Shown: positions 9,901 through 20,520, counted from the stretch's first letter. The stretch: 64,000 nucleotides of DNA from Ciona intestinalis (GCF_000224145.3 NC_020177.2:3117649-3181648); one strand, 5' to 3'. Made by a program: numbers and translations. Notes: generated from the sequence alone by a model not told the origin.

Positions 9901-12549
9901 NNNNNNNNNNNNNNNNNNNNNNNNNNNNNNNNNNNNNNNNNNNNNNNNNNNNNNNNNNNNNNNNNNNNNNNNNNNNNNNNNNNNNNNNNNNNNNNNNNNN
10001 NNNNNNNNNNNNNNNNNNNNNNNNNNNNNNNNNNNNNNNNNNNNNNNNNNNNNNNNNNNNNNNNNNNNNNNNNNNNNNNNNNNNNNNNNNNNNNNNNNNN
10101 NNNNNNNNNNNNNNNNNNNNNNNNNNNNNNNNNNNNNNNNNNNNNNNNNNNNNNNNNNNNNNNNNNNNNNNNNNNNNNNNNNNNNNNNNNNNNNNNNNNN
10201 NAGACACCCATAATGGACCACTGGGTTAGAGCAATTATCATTACATGTCTGGCTCAAGGTACATACCCCCACACAGTAATATCAGCTGTAAGCCTTGGAC
10301 TCCAGATAAACATTGTTCCAGAAGCAAAAAAACACATTTATTTTGGTGGCAGCTTAAGTTTCAAGCTACAATGAATTTTAATGAACAAATGTGAGTTGGA
10401 GCAATAGCCGTTAAGAGTCTTTCCCAAGGACACATACACCCACAATGATTTAACTCTTTCGTTTTGCACAAAAATCTGTATCAGTATTAACATACATTTA
10501 ACACATAGAAAGTAGTATTGTCATCATCCACGTGTACATATAGATTCACTAAGATGCTGTTGCTGTAGCTTCCCTGGAGCGTTGTGAGCGTTCCAATCTC
10601 ATCATAATCTTCATCACGCCAATCCTTTGATATCACAGGCCAAGTTAAATTTCCAACAAGAAATTCAAGCAAAGGCTGTGTGCCTAACTCCTCTATTCTG
10701 TCTGAAATTTAGGGAGAATTATGTATGACTTGTGAAAAGTTTACTTGTGAATTAACCTATTACAAAATTTGAGACGAATGTAGTTTTAAATTACATTATA
10801 TGTAAAAGCTATTTTACTAAATGGCAAACATTATTTTCTAATACTACAACTTAGGCTATTTTATAAATTATCCTTTACTGAAAGGCTAGGATATTTTTTA
10901 CACAAATTAGTATAGTTACTGTCGGACTAATATTATGTAAGATTAAAATAGAAAACCTATTGGCTTATTACCGTACAGTCTGTCATAAACTAAAGCTAGC
11001 CTCCATTACTGTCATTCATATACAAATGGCAATACTATACTCTGGCAAGCATGCAAGTTTACTTTAGTTTAAAATCTTAAATAAATAAAATCCTGTACTA
11101 ACCTATATCAACACATGAATTGTAAAGATCCTTTGCTATATTGAGACTCGCATCATCTGTAGTGTTCCCCTTTTCCTCCAAGATTTCTGTGAAAGAGTTT
11201 ACACAGCTAGCATGGCTTACGCATACATAAATATTGCAGCAATATGTTACTTAAAGTTAAACTTGTTCACACAGATAGCATTGTATTGCTTACATTCATA
11301 TAAAAAATACCCAAAGTAAAAAAAATTTACAAATGCACTAAAAATCGAAACAGAATTTTGGGTGCAAGTGAAGAGTCTTCTCCCCCCCCCTACTTTATTT
11401 GCTAACCACTAACCCCCTAACCATCAACACGTGGTTAGCAAATAAGGTGGGGGGAGATTCTTTACTAGCACCGAATTTTGTATACCAAAATATCACAGAA
11501 AAGATTACTTGCCCCATGATATAAATCATACCTTTTTGGTAACAGTAGTACAATGAACCGTTACTACATGTCTAATATGTATTTTAAACATGGAATCAGT
11601 TATAAAGTATAAGAACATAGACAAAGGGTGCGTAAAGTAACATAGGCCTATAGTCTTATTTTCCAAAAGTTACCTCTCAAACGGTTAATAACATTATCTC
11701 TTAAAATAGAGTAAGTCTCCAGTTTAGTTGCATCATCTGGAATAGGATTTTCACGGATCCATTTTCCGCATGCAAACTCGAAGAAGTCTTCGCATGGGTC
11801 GACATCAAAATTTATGTTTTTTCGGTAATAGGCAGCTGTAAAATATACCGCAAATTACTCGTTTTACTTAAAACATTAAGCAGTAATTTAATTACAAATC
11901 AAAATTCAGAACAATTTAAAAACTACGGTTGTGTAACCCAAAATGGCTTTGAGAAAAAACTCACATATTTCAGCACATTCTGGCGTGTTGCAAATTTGTG
12001 TCTGTCCTATGACTCCTAGATAAGCTGTAAACAAATAAAATAAAATTGTAATTACTAAATTAACTCACTTTATCAATGTATGCGTATGTTGTTTGTGCTG
12101 TACTCACGTGTGGCAAGAAAAGGGCGGTAAAATTTAAAATACCCAACCGCAAGGTGTCGCGGTAAAAATAAACCAAATGGGTTCTAAAATTAACTCCGTA
12201 ATCCATTACGAAATATCTACTTACGCATACAAAATGCAAACACATTTTTAGAAATATTTACCCCCAACTTTATTAGCATGCTTTACAGCAATTAAAAAAA
12301 AAACATTGCAAATAATTAGAAAAATAACTTTTAATCGCTGGATATTTGTTTAAATTTTCTAAACGCATAAAAAAGTTTATTTCTTTTTTACCATACAGTC
12401 TAAAGCTGTACTTTGGAGGTGTGATTGCTCGATGACAGACGTACAATAACAGCTAATATATAACACTTACCTAATACAAATAAGCAGATGAACAATACAA
12501 GAGCTATTATGACTAAGAAGATAAATATTATCACTGGTTTTCGCAACAT
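3998..12549 (-). CDS. M13 (neprilysin/ECE-like) zinc metallopeptidase, middle missing
   Basis: Type II membrane endopeptidase of family M13, which trims extracellular peptides. Exons read: 12471-12549 (start MLRKP, then a ~20-residue transmembrane anchor), 11965-12024 (C-N-T-P-E-C), 11674-11835 (DPCEDFFEFACGKW, the family's N-terminal motif), 11103-11186, 10496-10701 (LEFLVGNLTWPVI), then a hole, then 6071-6136 (LPENIADNGAIRQ, carrying the glutamate zinc ligand and the aspartate), 5313-5408 (FFLGYAN), 4748-4824 (DVHSPGKFR) and 3998-4106 (ending KCIIW-stop, the usual Cys-x-x-Trp end). Phases agree across every visible junction on each side of the hole. About 400 residues, including the HExxH motif, are not in the visible bases and could lie in the N runs. 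An in-frame stop just upstream of 12549 supports the start. The usual family length is ~700-770 residues. Confidence 0.9.
4309..4540 (+). mobile_element. SINE, body and 3' tail
   Basis: Composite SINE body (tgtgggcgtatgtgttcttg, ggcaggacactt, ccaacccagtg) followed by the linker and the characteristic tail (aacagaacacctgtgttata, then a run to ttcattcattta). The tRNA-like head is absent. It lies in the last intron of the M13 gene. Confidence 0.75.
4838..4980 (+). mobile_element. MITE (~200-bp family), 3' end truncated
   Basis: It starts with the terminal repeat (tagtaagctggggtaagac) and keeps the interior to ttctttgtttgctaccaaat, but lacks the right terminal repeat. It is inserted between two M13 exons. 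Confidence 0.7.
5630..5824. repeat. 20-bp minisatellite
   Basis: About nine to ten nearly perfect copies of aactgtatgcagctgtacgc. Because 20 is not a multiple of 3, each strand reads a 60-nt super-period with no stop codon, which creates open frames in several frames at once. These frames are artefacts of the repeat. It lies in an intron of the M13 gene. The right flank (about 5845-5935) recurs at 15718-15815. Confidence 0.95.
6265..6455 (-). mobile_element. SINE, reverse orientation, cut by gap
   Basis: Reverse complement of the SINE tail (tatccttgtgtggtcgg, gtgttctgtttc) and body (gactgacaatttaaacaacc), running into the N gap. It is intronic to the M13 gene. Confidence 0.75.
6456..6580. 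other. Assembly gap (125 N)
   Basis: Unknown sequence inside the M13 gene. It may hide one or more of the missing M13 exons. Confidence 0.99.
6700..6990 (+). mobile_element. SINE, diverged
   Basis: Diverged composite SINE: a head remnant around gtggttagagcacc, a body with cagtggtccattaagggttg, and the tail tataaaacagaacacc ending ttcattcat. It lies downstream of the pseudokinase gene. Confidence 0.65.
7052..8068 (-). CDS. Single-exon pseudokinase (TKL/RIPK-like fold, 338 aa)
   Basis: Protein-kinase fold, probably catalytically dead. A glycine-rich loop lies near residues 24-33 (NGRNGNIRRG) and the ATP lysine at K44 (FVIK). The catalytic HRD is HGS (142-144, HGSIKPSN, catalytic Asp replaced by Ser) and DFG is DFD (162-164). 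APE (193-195) and the DVYSFG segment of helix F (about 210) are intact. Loss of the catalytic aspartate with a retained lysine is a common pseudokinase pattern and fits a scaffold or regulator role. The closest feel is tyrosine-kinase-like families such as RIPK; this is a judgement from motifs only. It has no intron and sits inside the M13 gene's span on the same strand, between two gaps, so it may be nested or misplaced by scaffolding. A partial second copy lies at 8849-9050. Confidence 0.82.
   Translation of the reverse strand: MDITIWHDPKDLKSSCDETDVICNGRNGNIRRGVSKALGHFVIKCYQITGTQISNDILKKKVYNSATILHSLRHENIVSIYGVTSWDQCYAVITPYMPGGSLNCLLRREVVVGLKLRIARDISAGIVYLHSIKKSNGQIVTHGSIKPSNILLGPNLRAMITDFDAAQIATCTGHRSDETDLGSLPTNAIVYSAPERITHIFSLYKPHMDVYSFGTILYELILQRAPYYNIDQAGISQYIIHNSPDMTPFDDLREQNEILQCLVDEMKKCITRDGERPSIVDVHDNLDEVNHNQNHLEIAIKAHDLMVSLKMYDVPYNTATERTSIQKFVFPFRSIPRD
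7867..8340. repeat. Duplicated block containing the kinase 5' end, copy 1
   Basis: Near-identical to 8849-9322. It covers the first ~67 codons of the pseudokinase, its upstream flank and a C-rich palindromic element. The copies diverge abruptly after the shared tacaccatttaggtttttt. Confidence 0.9.
8135..8325. mobile_element. C-rich palindromic repeat element
   Basis: Inverted terminal sequences (ggtgcgagtgaagaatctcc and its mirror gaagattcttcactctagca) enclose tandem ctaaccccctaacc-like units. The same element occurs at 9118-9301, 11357-11475, about 21665-21850 and 28208-28372, so it is a dispersed non-coding element, likely a small MITE. Confidence 0.75.
8347..8798. repeat. Duplicated block, copy 2 (of 1-453)
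   Basis: Near-identical to the window's first 453 bases. It ends at the gap exactly where the first copy approaches exon 2 of the secreted-peptide gene, so another copy of that gene may lie in the gap. The reverse-strand frame across 8491-8730 is repeated imperfectly in copy 1 and is not considered a gene. Confidence 0.85.
8799..8848. other. Assembly gap (50 N)
   Basis: Contig junction between two duplicated blocks. The nominal size is probably not the real one. Confidence 0.99.
8849..9050 (-). CDS. Partial second copy of the pseudokinase, cut by gap
   Basis: It encodes the same first 67 residues as the gene starting at 8068 (MDITIWHDPK through the region after FVIK) and then runs into the gap. 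The nucleotide identity is essentially complete, including non-coding flank to about 9322. It is a tandem duplicate or the other haplotype of the same gene. Nothing in the visible part is broken. Confidence 0.75.
9118..9301. mobile_element. C-rich palindromic repeat element, copy 2
   Basis: Same element as 8135-8325, carried along in the duplicated block. A further half-copy begins at about 9331 (ggtgctagtgaggaatcctc). Confidence 0.75.
9323..9701. other. Non-coding stretch between duplicated block and gap
   Basis: A half-copy of the C-rich element is followed by AT-rich sequence with several ambiguous bases. No exon of the M13 gene or other coding signal was recognised on either strand. Confidence 0.5.
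9702..10201. other. Assembly gap (500 N)
   Basis: A round-number gap inside the M13 gene. Long reverse frames spanning it are made of N and carry no information. It is a candidate location for the missing M13 central exons. Confidence 0.99.
11357..11475. mobile_element. C-rich palindromic repeat element
   Basis: Short copy: gggtgcaagtgaagagtctt, then taaccccctaacc units, then the mirror-image end gattctttactagcaccga. It lies in an M13 intron. Confidence 0.7.
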
Positions 12550-12847
12550 TTCACCCTACTTTTAGCAGCTATGGACGATAACTTTGCTGGAATGCATAAC
12601 TGATGCTCTAAATCGTATAAGTTGTCACGCATCCCTAGGGAAACGGGGCCACGCTCTTGAACAGCTGCATGTTTCTCTATAACGATGGACACTATAACAC
12701 AGTCAATTAAAAAGAATATTTTAGAAACATTTTTATCCACCAACTGCGCATCAGACTGAAAATAAATATATAAAAAAGCATGATTAACACGAATGGCATT
12801 TTTAGCCCATTTTTAAAATTCGCATGTTTCTAGTTTTTGTAATATTG

Positions 12848-13024
12848 TGCTGGGGTGGGGGAAGATGGAACACTTTCATTCTATTTTCTCGTCCTATATT
12901 TGGAAGTAAACAAAGGACATTTAAAGAATTTGAAAACCGTATCCTCACAACTGACATAGACCGTTGTTAACGGTTTAAAGATTTTATGATATTATGTGCT
13001 AAAAGAGATGTCCCGTTTTCCGTT
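12848..13024 (-). mobile_element. MITE (~200-bp family)
   Basis: Left end ggggtgggggaagatggaac, interior attctattttctcgtcc and the gtaaacaaaggacattt block in reverse orientation, and a degraded right end. It lies between the M13 start and the SLC16-like stop. Confidence 0.75.
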
Positions 13025-13127
13025 GCGACACGTTTTGATGGTTTACAAACTTCTTCAACGGAATTAATACAGTGTTGTAGACTTTTTAGCGGTAAAATAA
13101 AGAGACAGCAGGGAGGTAGAAACTGTT

Positions 13128-16100
13128 TCATGTTTCGCGTGCATAATTTTTCGAAATGGTAGCGATGTCATGAAATGAATTGGTAACTTGATGCACGATT
13201 TCGTTGATTGGGATATTTTCGCTGCGATTTCTATTTCTTTGCTGCAGAAGTTTGCCGGATGATTTGTCCCGACGGGGAAGCTTTCCTGCAAATAATACAA
13301 AACTTACCGACAACACTTTAAATAGCGCGCCTGTTATGTGGTTCTGGGTTCAAGACTCGACGCTGCTACCAGCACCGTGGGCGTGCTGGCTTGTTTTGGC
13401 CAAGATACTTTGCTCCGCAACCCATAACCCATGAGCTTTGGGTAAGAGGCGGATATAACCACTGTGCCACGGCGCCAGACGTTAAAGTAGAAACAATATG
13501 TAAATTCGAACTATTAGCTTAAAAATTAAATACCTTTCAATGCGTTCTTAATGTTACTACACTGCTGTAAAGTGGCAACAGCAGCGGCCTTAAAATGTTT
13601 GGAGTGTTTTGGTGGATAGTGATCGCTCATTTCTTGGATTGTGTTCATTTTGGTTGGGTCAATGGACAAATAACTTTGTTCAATAATTTGCTCCTGCCGT
13701 TTCGCCCATAGAGGAATTAGCAGCAAGACGAATGCGCTCAGCACCATCGGTGCTCCGGCGAAGTAAAAGGCAGCCATATAGCTCCCACTTTGATCTCGGA
13801 TGGCTCCTAAATGGGAAGCAACGATAAATGACTGAACGAAACAATGAATGAAACTTATTTTCTCTCGCGTGGCGAGGCAATGATAGTCGTTATAAAGGTG
13901 GTTGTACACAGTATCCGGCATGCGAAGTCGTATGCAAACCCATTACCGAGTTCCGCATGCGGCAGCGAAATCCGGACAAAACAGACAAAACGGACGAATT
14001 CCGGATAATGCGTGTACAGCCACCTATACACGGGTATTCCGTTTAATACACCTCGTGTTTTATTCGGAGACTTTTGTCGCTATACATCCCGTCGCTTCGT
14101 TTAAAATAGATTTCAATATTCGCTACCGTAATAAAAAATAAATAAAGTTATTATTATTGTTATTATACCATTGACCAAGGGGCTTATACAGCTACCTGCA
14201 ACAGGCGGTCCAAGAGAACTGAGCGAAATAACTGCTAATATGCAGCCCCATGCGACAGATAGTTGGTCAGCGCCCACAAGATCCAGTGTCATAACCGGTA
14301 ACAAAATTTCAACCCCGCCGTCCAAGGTTCCGAACATAATGGCATATGCCAGTACGCCGTTTTGAGTGTACATGCTGGAAATAACGAGTTGATTAACACA
14401 GAAAAGTTCTCTTTGGTAAGTTTATGTAAACCAGTGGTCACCAATGGGTTGTCAGCCATAAACATTACCAAAAAAATAAACAATATCCTTCGGTCGTGTT
14501 TTAAACAATTAAAAACGGTCTATGGGAGTCATGAGGATACGGTTTTATAAGTCTTTGAATTTTTTTGTTTACTATCAAATGGGAAGGAAAAAGTGTCCCA
14601 ACTTTCCCCACCCTACTATAGAATTGTATGTATAGTTATAGATGGATATTGTCGGCTGGGTTAGCAGGTAGTATGCAATATCTACTTGCCGTGCTTTTAA
14701 CATTCAACAACACTCTTTAAGGGTCGTGAAGGCATAGTTATATAATTATGTACATAGAAGGGTAAGGACGATGGGAAACCTTTTCCTTCTATTCCTTATT
14801 TCTCGTCTAATTTGGTAGTAAACATACAACATTCAAAGAATTATAAAACCGTATCCTCACGACTCCCACTGTTAATTGTTATTCATAATCAGGATATTTG
14901 GATATTATGTGCTAAGGGTGTCCCGTCTCCCCAGCCTACTATATATTATCTTTTTGCTGCAAAATAGTTAGATAAAATAGATTAAAACATGGAGCAGTTC
15001 ACCTTGGTTGAATGAGAGTTACGACTCCCATCATACAAGCACTGAACTGGGAGAGATACAAGCGGTTGATGTATCGCGAGTCGGCAAGCTTACCAGCTAC
15101 CAATCTGCTAATAGTAGACGTTACACTCATGTATTGTAGCATGGAAGCGGCACGCGGACGACTGATACCGATGTCGCTGCAAAGTTTTATCTGAAACGTA
15201 ATAAAAACAATATATTTATATGGTACAGTGGGGGAATATGGGAAATACTTTTATATATTCTATATTCTAGTCCGATTTGGTAGTACAGAAAATATCAAAG
15301 AATTCTAAAGCCGTATCCGCAAGATCCCCATACACCGTTTGTTAATTGTTTAAAACGCGATCAGGATGTTTGGATAATATATGTGCTATGGTTTTCCCAT
15401 CTTACCCCACAGAAATATATAAAAATACACTATACGTTTTTTCTGTATTAATTAAAAAGAGGTCCATAAATACAAAAATATATCACTGCTTTAACAGGCC
15501 GACCGTCCTTCTGGCATAAAGTAAGGGTTAATGTATACGTTGCATAGAGTATGTAAACATGACGTAGTGATACGGCGGATTATTTTTTTGTGAGGCCGAA
15601 AAACGACAGTCTTTATAACACGGACTTTTTTGTTTTGTACACCTCATTCTAGCTTACGAGTTACCAAGTATGTTACTTTGTGGGTGTGTTTTTTATGTAT
15701 GGCTGACAATTTAGACAACTGTATCATGTATGTGTAATAGTTGCCACGTATCATGTATGTAACTGTATGTATTATTTTCATAAGGATCCACTGTGCTGAA
15801 ACAATTGCCGTTAAATGAAGTAACATACATGGTAAATCGTAAGGTGGCACGAGGTGTTAAACCCGTGTGATAACGACTGTCGTTTTCCGGCCACGCGAGA
15901 ATAAATTAAGTTACATTCATTACAAGTGTCTTGTCCATAAAAAGCGTGTATAAAGCAATTAGTTGCAAATTCCACCGTTTATTATCCTGCAGCAACAAAA
16001 TGTCGTCTTTAAGTGACAATTTACGGAAATGAAATGCTACGTGCCCAATTAATAACACAATAAGTATGATAGATTGGACAATGTAGTAAAAAGATCATCG

Positions 16101-19100
16101 GAAATTAAAAATGACAGTTTTCCCGTATCCGTTTCTCGTTTTATATTGCATCTTCTAATATATGAGTTATTACCAACAGAAGTGTTATTGCGAGTATAAT
16201 GTATTCAAACGTAAATTTCAATTTTCAGTATTATTATAATATAAAAGGTTGGGGGAAAGATGGGCCACCTTTAGCACATAATATTCAAATACCTTTATCG
16301 TGTTTTAAACAATTAACAACGGTCTATAGGAGTAGGAAAGATACGGTTTCACAAATGTTTTTGTTTACTACCAAATAAGGAAAGAAAACAATAGAATGAA
16401 AGATGTCCCGTCTTTCCCACCCTACTATACGCACATATATTTTATACTAAGCTAATGTACATACACACATGACCTTCTCTGTTTATTCAAAAATATTTAG
16501 TCCTGAATTTTTATTCAAACAGGAGAAATTTGGAGTTCATTAATTGCCAAAGTTGGTTCTCTATATGCTTATATTCATACACGTAAAACAGATTAACAAA
16601 ATGTGCCCAAATTACTAAAGAATTACAAGTTTGCCATATAGTATACTGAAAGTTCAGTATAATATGCTTTTACTAACATGGTAGAGTGGGGGAAGATGGG
16701 ACACCTTTAGAACGTAATGTACAAACATCCTGGTCGTGTTTTATACAAAAAGAATTAACAACGGTCTATGGGAGTCGTGAGGATACGGTTTTATAATTCT
16801 TAAAATGTTCTTTATTTACTACCAAATGTGATGAGAAAATAGAATAAAAGGTGTCCCATCTTCCCCCGCACCACTATACTAAAATTCAACTTTTGGAAGA
16901 CGCGTAAGAATAAAATAGGTTTTTTTCCAAAGTGTACAAAGCTTTCTAAGAACAAACAAACAGAGCTTCGTTCTATTGAACCGTTGCGTTAGACTGGCAC
17001 ACGCAGAAGGTATAGCGTATAGGACGCTGGGTCACGTGCTTCCGGATGGCGGTAAAATAAAGCTGGAGTACAGAACAGTATAGTGTGCGTTTGTGCGCTC
17101 GACTCTAATTGTATTGTTACTTAGCCGTTTCGCAGGGCGGTTTCGCTAGTCGCTTGTTTTGTATATTAATCGGAAACGCACGCCACTTTTTAGATAAAAG
17201 CTCAAGCTCTGGTCTGTATATGACACAACTATCAGTTTGAGTTACAGAGAGTAGACAAGAATGTCTTTACCCGCTTACTTTAGTACAGTGCTGAATTTCG
17301 TTGATTTATAAGATATGGACTTTATAGATTTAAAAGTTACAAAATAATACGCTTTTATGGTTTTACGCAACATAAATTTGAAGTAGTAAACAAATAGGAC
17401 TATTAAACTACATTTGCATACTAGGTATATACGTATGTACTGTTATCCTCTAAAGTGTTAGTTGCGGTGATACTGTAGTATGGTAATTTGAATATGAATT
17501 CGGGTTGTAGGTACAAGGAGTTAGAATAGAACAGACATCGTGTGGTCAAAAACTTAGGCATAAAGCGTTATAACTGCGTTATTTCCTTACGTTCTGCGAA
17601 ACAGCTGCGAGACGGCCGGTTCGGGAACCGGATAAGCATACAATCAATCACGTATCATGTTTCGATTAACGATGGATGCATGCTAGTGCTTGGTGGCTAC
17701 GAATTTGGCCATAGTTATGTTCCTCTAAGGAGGACACGCTTTGAAACGGCCACAAAAGCGGTAAATTTAAAGCGTCCAAAAAATGTCCCGAAATGGGAAA
17801 CAGCTAGGCGGTTAAAATAGGGCCAAAATTATGTAACTGCCTTCAGCACCACGAGCTTTTTGGAATGTTAACGTTCATTACAGAAAGCGTGTGTGTGCTA
17901 AAGTTAGTGATCGCAACTTCAATTCATAATTCTTACTTACCATATGGACCCATGGTACTAGATAGCCGAGTTTGCATAAGCCCACTGCTAAGCACCAAAC
18001 TAAAAACGCTTTGTTTTTCCACAGCGCAAGTTCCATAACGAGGCCCTTGGCAGGAGAAGACTGGATTCTTTCTTGTGTCGATCTGGGCGCGGCGCTAGGT
18101 TCGTTTAATGGTCTAAAAATCAGAGCGTTTAGTGTTTGCTACGCAGACTTTCTGTACTGTAATTTGAAACATTACAGAAAGCGTGTGTGTGCTAAAACTG
18201 CGCTTATTATCTTCTACGAACCTGTAAGTGGCTGCACAGAGAACAGTAGATAACGATCCGCCTCCTAGGACTTTTAATGCAACGCGCCAACCGTAGTTGG
18301 TGCTTAGGATATTGTATATGGGCGCGATCACCAGAGTTCCAAGCGAGCTGCCTGCTAGGCAAATTCCGCTCGCGAGTGCTCTCTTTGTGCTGTGATTTTA
18401 AAGTGGATGTCCACCAATAAATAAATTACATTATCATTTATATTGTTGTCCTATAATATGTTCCATAGCATGATACGCGTAGCCGTAGGATCTCACCATT
18501 ACAGAATAAAAATAACACATAACAAGGCAAATATTTCATATCATACCGTGAATGCAAAAAACAATAGATACTTAATGGCAATTTCTCAACCCAATGGACA
18601 CTAATAGGTGGTCTAAATTGTAAAGAAACAAATTCCCACTATAATCCACATATACGTGGTGACCCGTAAACTGGCACGAGGTGTATAAAACAGAACACCA
18701 GTGTTATAATGACTGTACTTGCCCCGCCATGCAAGGATAAACAAGTTAAATACGTGGTAACTTGTAAACTGGTACGAGGTGTATAAAACAGAACACCCAT
18801 GTTTTATAACGACTGTCATTTTCCGGCCATGCGATGCAAATTTTACATCTACAACCCCAAAAAGACAAAGTAAAAATACTTGAAGTATCTTGTAACCATC
18901 ACCGCCCCTTGCATGTAAGCGAGGCTGGTGCCAAACCCAAATCCGAACCCATACGTCAAGAATAAACTCTCAATAGAGGTAGCAAAGGAAGAAGCAAACA
19001 GAAACGTCGAAGCGATAACGATTCCAGCAAGGGTCACCTTTCGGCAGCCAAATCGGTTAGCTAACACTCCGCTTAGAGGGGCAAAAATGAGAATACAGCC

Positions 19101-20138
19101 AAAAGCAATTGACCCAATCCATGCTGAAAATAATAACGGGAAACGTATAAATTTTCTGTATAGGTTTGGTGCAATAGGAAAGTATAACATAATTTTATTA
19201 TCTTTTCTGTCACATTAACGACGGTAAATACTAGCTAAAACTATAAGAGAAGGGACTTAACAGCAAATTAGAAGTCTTTAAAACAAGCTACGCCATGTAT
19301 AAAATCTATAGTAGGGTGGGGTAAGATGGAAAATCTTTTTATTCTATTTTCTCGTCTTATTTCGTGGTAAACAAAGAACATTCAAGAATTATTAAACCGC
19401 ATCCTAACGACTCCCACAGACCGTTGTTAAATGTTAAAAACATCATTAAAATAATTGGATATTATGTGCTAAAGGTAACCCGTCTTTCCCACCCTACCAT
19501 ATATAGAGAAGACAAAACATAAAACAAAAATACAACGATTTCCCTGTTAAAAAGTGTCACATTACCAGTATGTTAGCAGTAAAATCTATGTATATACCAA
19601 ATATATCGACCTTACCTGTTTTTGAAAGTGAACCCTTGAACTCTGCGATCATATCTATATACAGAAGACTGAAGCAGTTATGGATTCCTATCACTACAAT
19701 GTTTATAGTGAAAGCTGCAAAAGTAACCACCCAACCCCAACCACCATCTGGTACAGTAGCAGTTTGATGGCATTCTATATCATTAGATATTATTCCTTCT
19801 GGTTCTAAAATTGGGTCGCAAACTCCTGGGCAAATGGTTGCCCGTTCTGGCTCTGGGGTGTATGCTTTCGCATCTAAAAGTAAAATAGTAATGTAGGGTA
19901 AGATGGGAAACCGTTAGCACCTACATTTCCTGAATGTATTTTTTTTTAAATAACAATGTTTTTTATGGGAAGGCTAGGGTTATATTATTCTCTATTCTGT
20001 ATTTAAATATTTTTTGTTTACTACCAAGTATGACGAAAACAGAATGAACCTAAATCACGAATCGCTTAAATTATATCGCATTACATGTAACTAAATGCAC
20101 TCTTAATTTAAATGATATTAAATACCTTGTTCTTCCAT
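13128..20138 (-). CDS. Monocarboxylate-transporter-like MFS protein (SLC16 family, 550 aa)
   Basis: Twelve-helix major facilitator of the SLC16 type, moving a small organic acid or similar solute across the plasma membrane; the substrate cannot be read from sequence. Nine coding exons join in phase: 20126-20138 (start MEEQ), 19616-19873, 18880-19123, 18222-18389, 17941-18112, 15003-15190, 14196-14374, 13534-13806 and 13128-13285, giving 551 codons with stop. The PDGGWGWVV signature near residue 46 marks the family and is followed by helix 1. Exon 3 holds WIGSIAFGC and the RFGCRK loop, exon 4 KRALASGICLAG, exon 5 the long cytosolic loop ending RPLNEPS and the GYLVPWVHM helix. Exons 6-8 carry helices 8-12, and exon 9 a basic, Ser-rich cytosolic tail. 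The frame is intact. Introns hold several MITEs and SINE tails. The long intron 15191-17940 has no other recognised gene. Confidence 0.92.
13325..13485. mobile_element. Two SINE heads in inverted arrangement
   Basis: The forward part carries gggttcaagactcgacgctg, a B-box-like segment. The right part is the reverse complement of the SINE 5' end (ccactgtgccacggcgcc). It lies in the last intron of the SLC16-like gene. Confidence 0.6.
14483..14622 (+). mobile_element. MITE (~200-bp family), 5' truncated
   Basis: Keeps cgtgttttaaacaatt, the gtcatgaggatacggtttta block and the right terminal repeat ttccccaccctactata. Confidence 0.75.
14755..14944 (-). mobile_element. MITE (~200-bp family)
   Basis: Reverse orientation, with diverged ends (agaagggtaaggacgatggg and tccccagcctactatat) and a typical interior. 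Confidence 0.75.
15222..15412 (-). mobile_element. MITE (~200-bp family)
   Basis: Reverse orientation: starts tacagtgggggaatatggga and ends cccatcttaccccacag. It lies 30 bp upstream of an SLC16-like exon. Confidence 0.75.
15585..15925. mobile_element. Compound SINE remains
   Basis: A reverse SINE tail (about 15585-15720) is followed by a segment shared with the flank of the 20-bp minisatellite at 5845-5935 (catgtatgtaactgtatgta, attttcataaggatccactg). A forward SINE tail (about 15825-15925) ends in ttacattcatt. Confidence 0.65.
16243..16432 (+). mobile_element. MITE (~200-bp family)
   Basis: A nearly complete copy from ggttgggggaaagatgggcc to cccgtctttcccacccta. Confidence 0.8.
16680..16877 (+). 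mobile_element. MITE (~200-bp family)
   Basis: Complete copy with well-matched terminal repeats (gagtgggggaagatgggaca, gtgtcccatcttcccccg). Confidence 0.85.
16880..17876. other. SLC16-like intron, no gene recognised
   Basis: Slightly less AT-rich sequence with a CACGTG site near 17032. The forward frame over 17542-17820 begins with GTG rather than ATG, and its product resembles no family I know. I treat the stretch as intronic and non-coding. Confidence 0.45.
18655..18840 (+). mobile_element. Two SINE tails in tandem
   Basis: The segment ctggcacgaggtgtataaaa through the caagg/gcgat end occurs twice in a row (about 18655-18745 and 18747-18840) without heads. It lies in intron 3 of the SLC16-like gene. 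Confidence 0.75.
19308..19504 (-). mobile_element. MITE (~200-bp family)
   Basis: Complete reverse-orientation copy from tatagtagggtggggtaaga to gtctttcccaccctacca. Confidence 0.85.
19891..20049 (+). mobile_element. MITE (~200-bp family), diverged
   Basis: Left end gtagggtaagatgggaaacc, interior ttttgtttactaccaagtat; the right terminal repeat is lost. It lies in intron 1 of the SLC16-like gene. Confidence 0.6.
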
Positions 20139-20279
20139 CGCTTCAAGCCAGCCCAAAAACCCAAAGCAAATTTCTAAAACATTTGCGCAAAAACGTCAAT
20201 ATATAGCAGTTGTCCAATCACAATCAGGTCTGTTTTGAAATAATCGATATGTAGACGTTATTTGAAGTCGAAATTTCTG

Positions 20280-20520
20280 ATCTTTTAGATTTATTGAATA
20301 AATGTAACTATTTAATTCCTGCGCGGAGGTACAACGGCAGTCGCAATGGCACAGGTGTTCTGTTTCAAACATCTTGTGCCAGCTTACGTGATAGCCTGTA
20401 TATGTTACATTGTGGGTTACTTTTTTATTCATTGCTGGCCATTTGGAAAATTCATTATAACCACTGGATTGGATAAATTGCAGTTAAGTGTCATAACTAA
20501 GTACACATACGTTCTTACCA
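20280..20520 (-). mobile_element. SINE remains, reverse orientation
   Basis: Contains the reversed tail caggtgttctgtttcaaaca, the tacattgtgggttac segment and gaaaattcattataaccact. It is intergenic between the SLC16-like start and the RTCB 3' end. The rest of 20139-21125 shows nothing gene-like. Confidence 0.6.

Noticed and set aside
9555-10272. Three long reverse-strand frames of 175-228 codons
   Set aside because: They are composed almost entirely of N from the assembly gap.
17542-17820. 92-codon forward frame inside the SLC16-like intron
   Set aside because: Starts with GTG, no recognised domain, no splice or poly(A) context.
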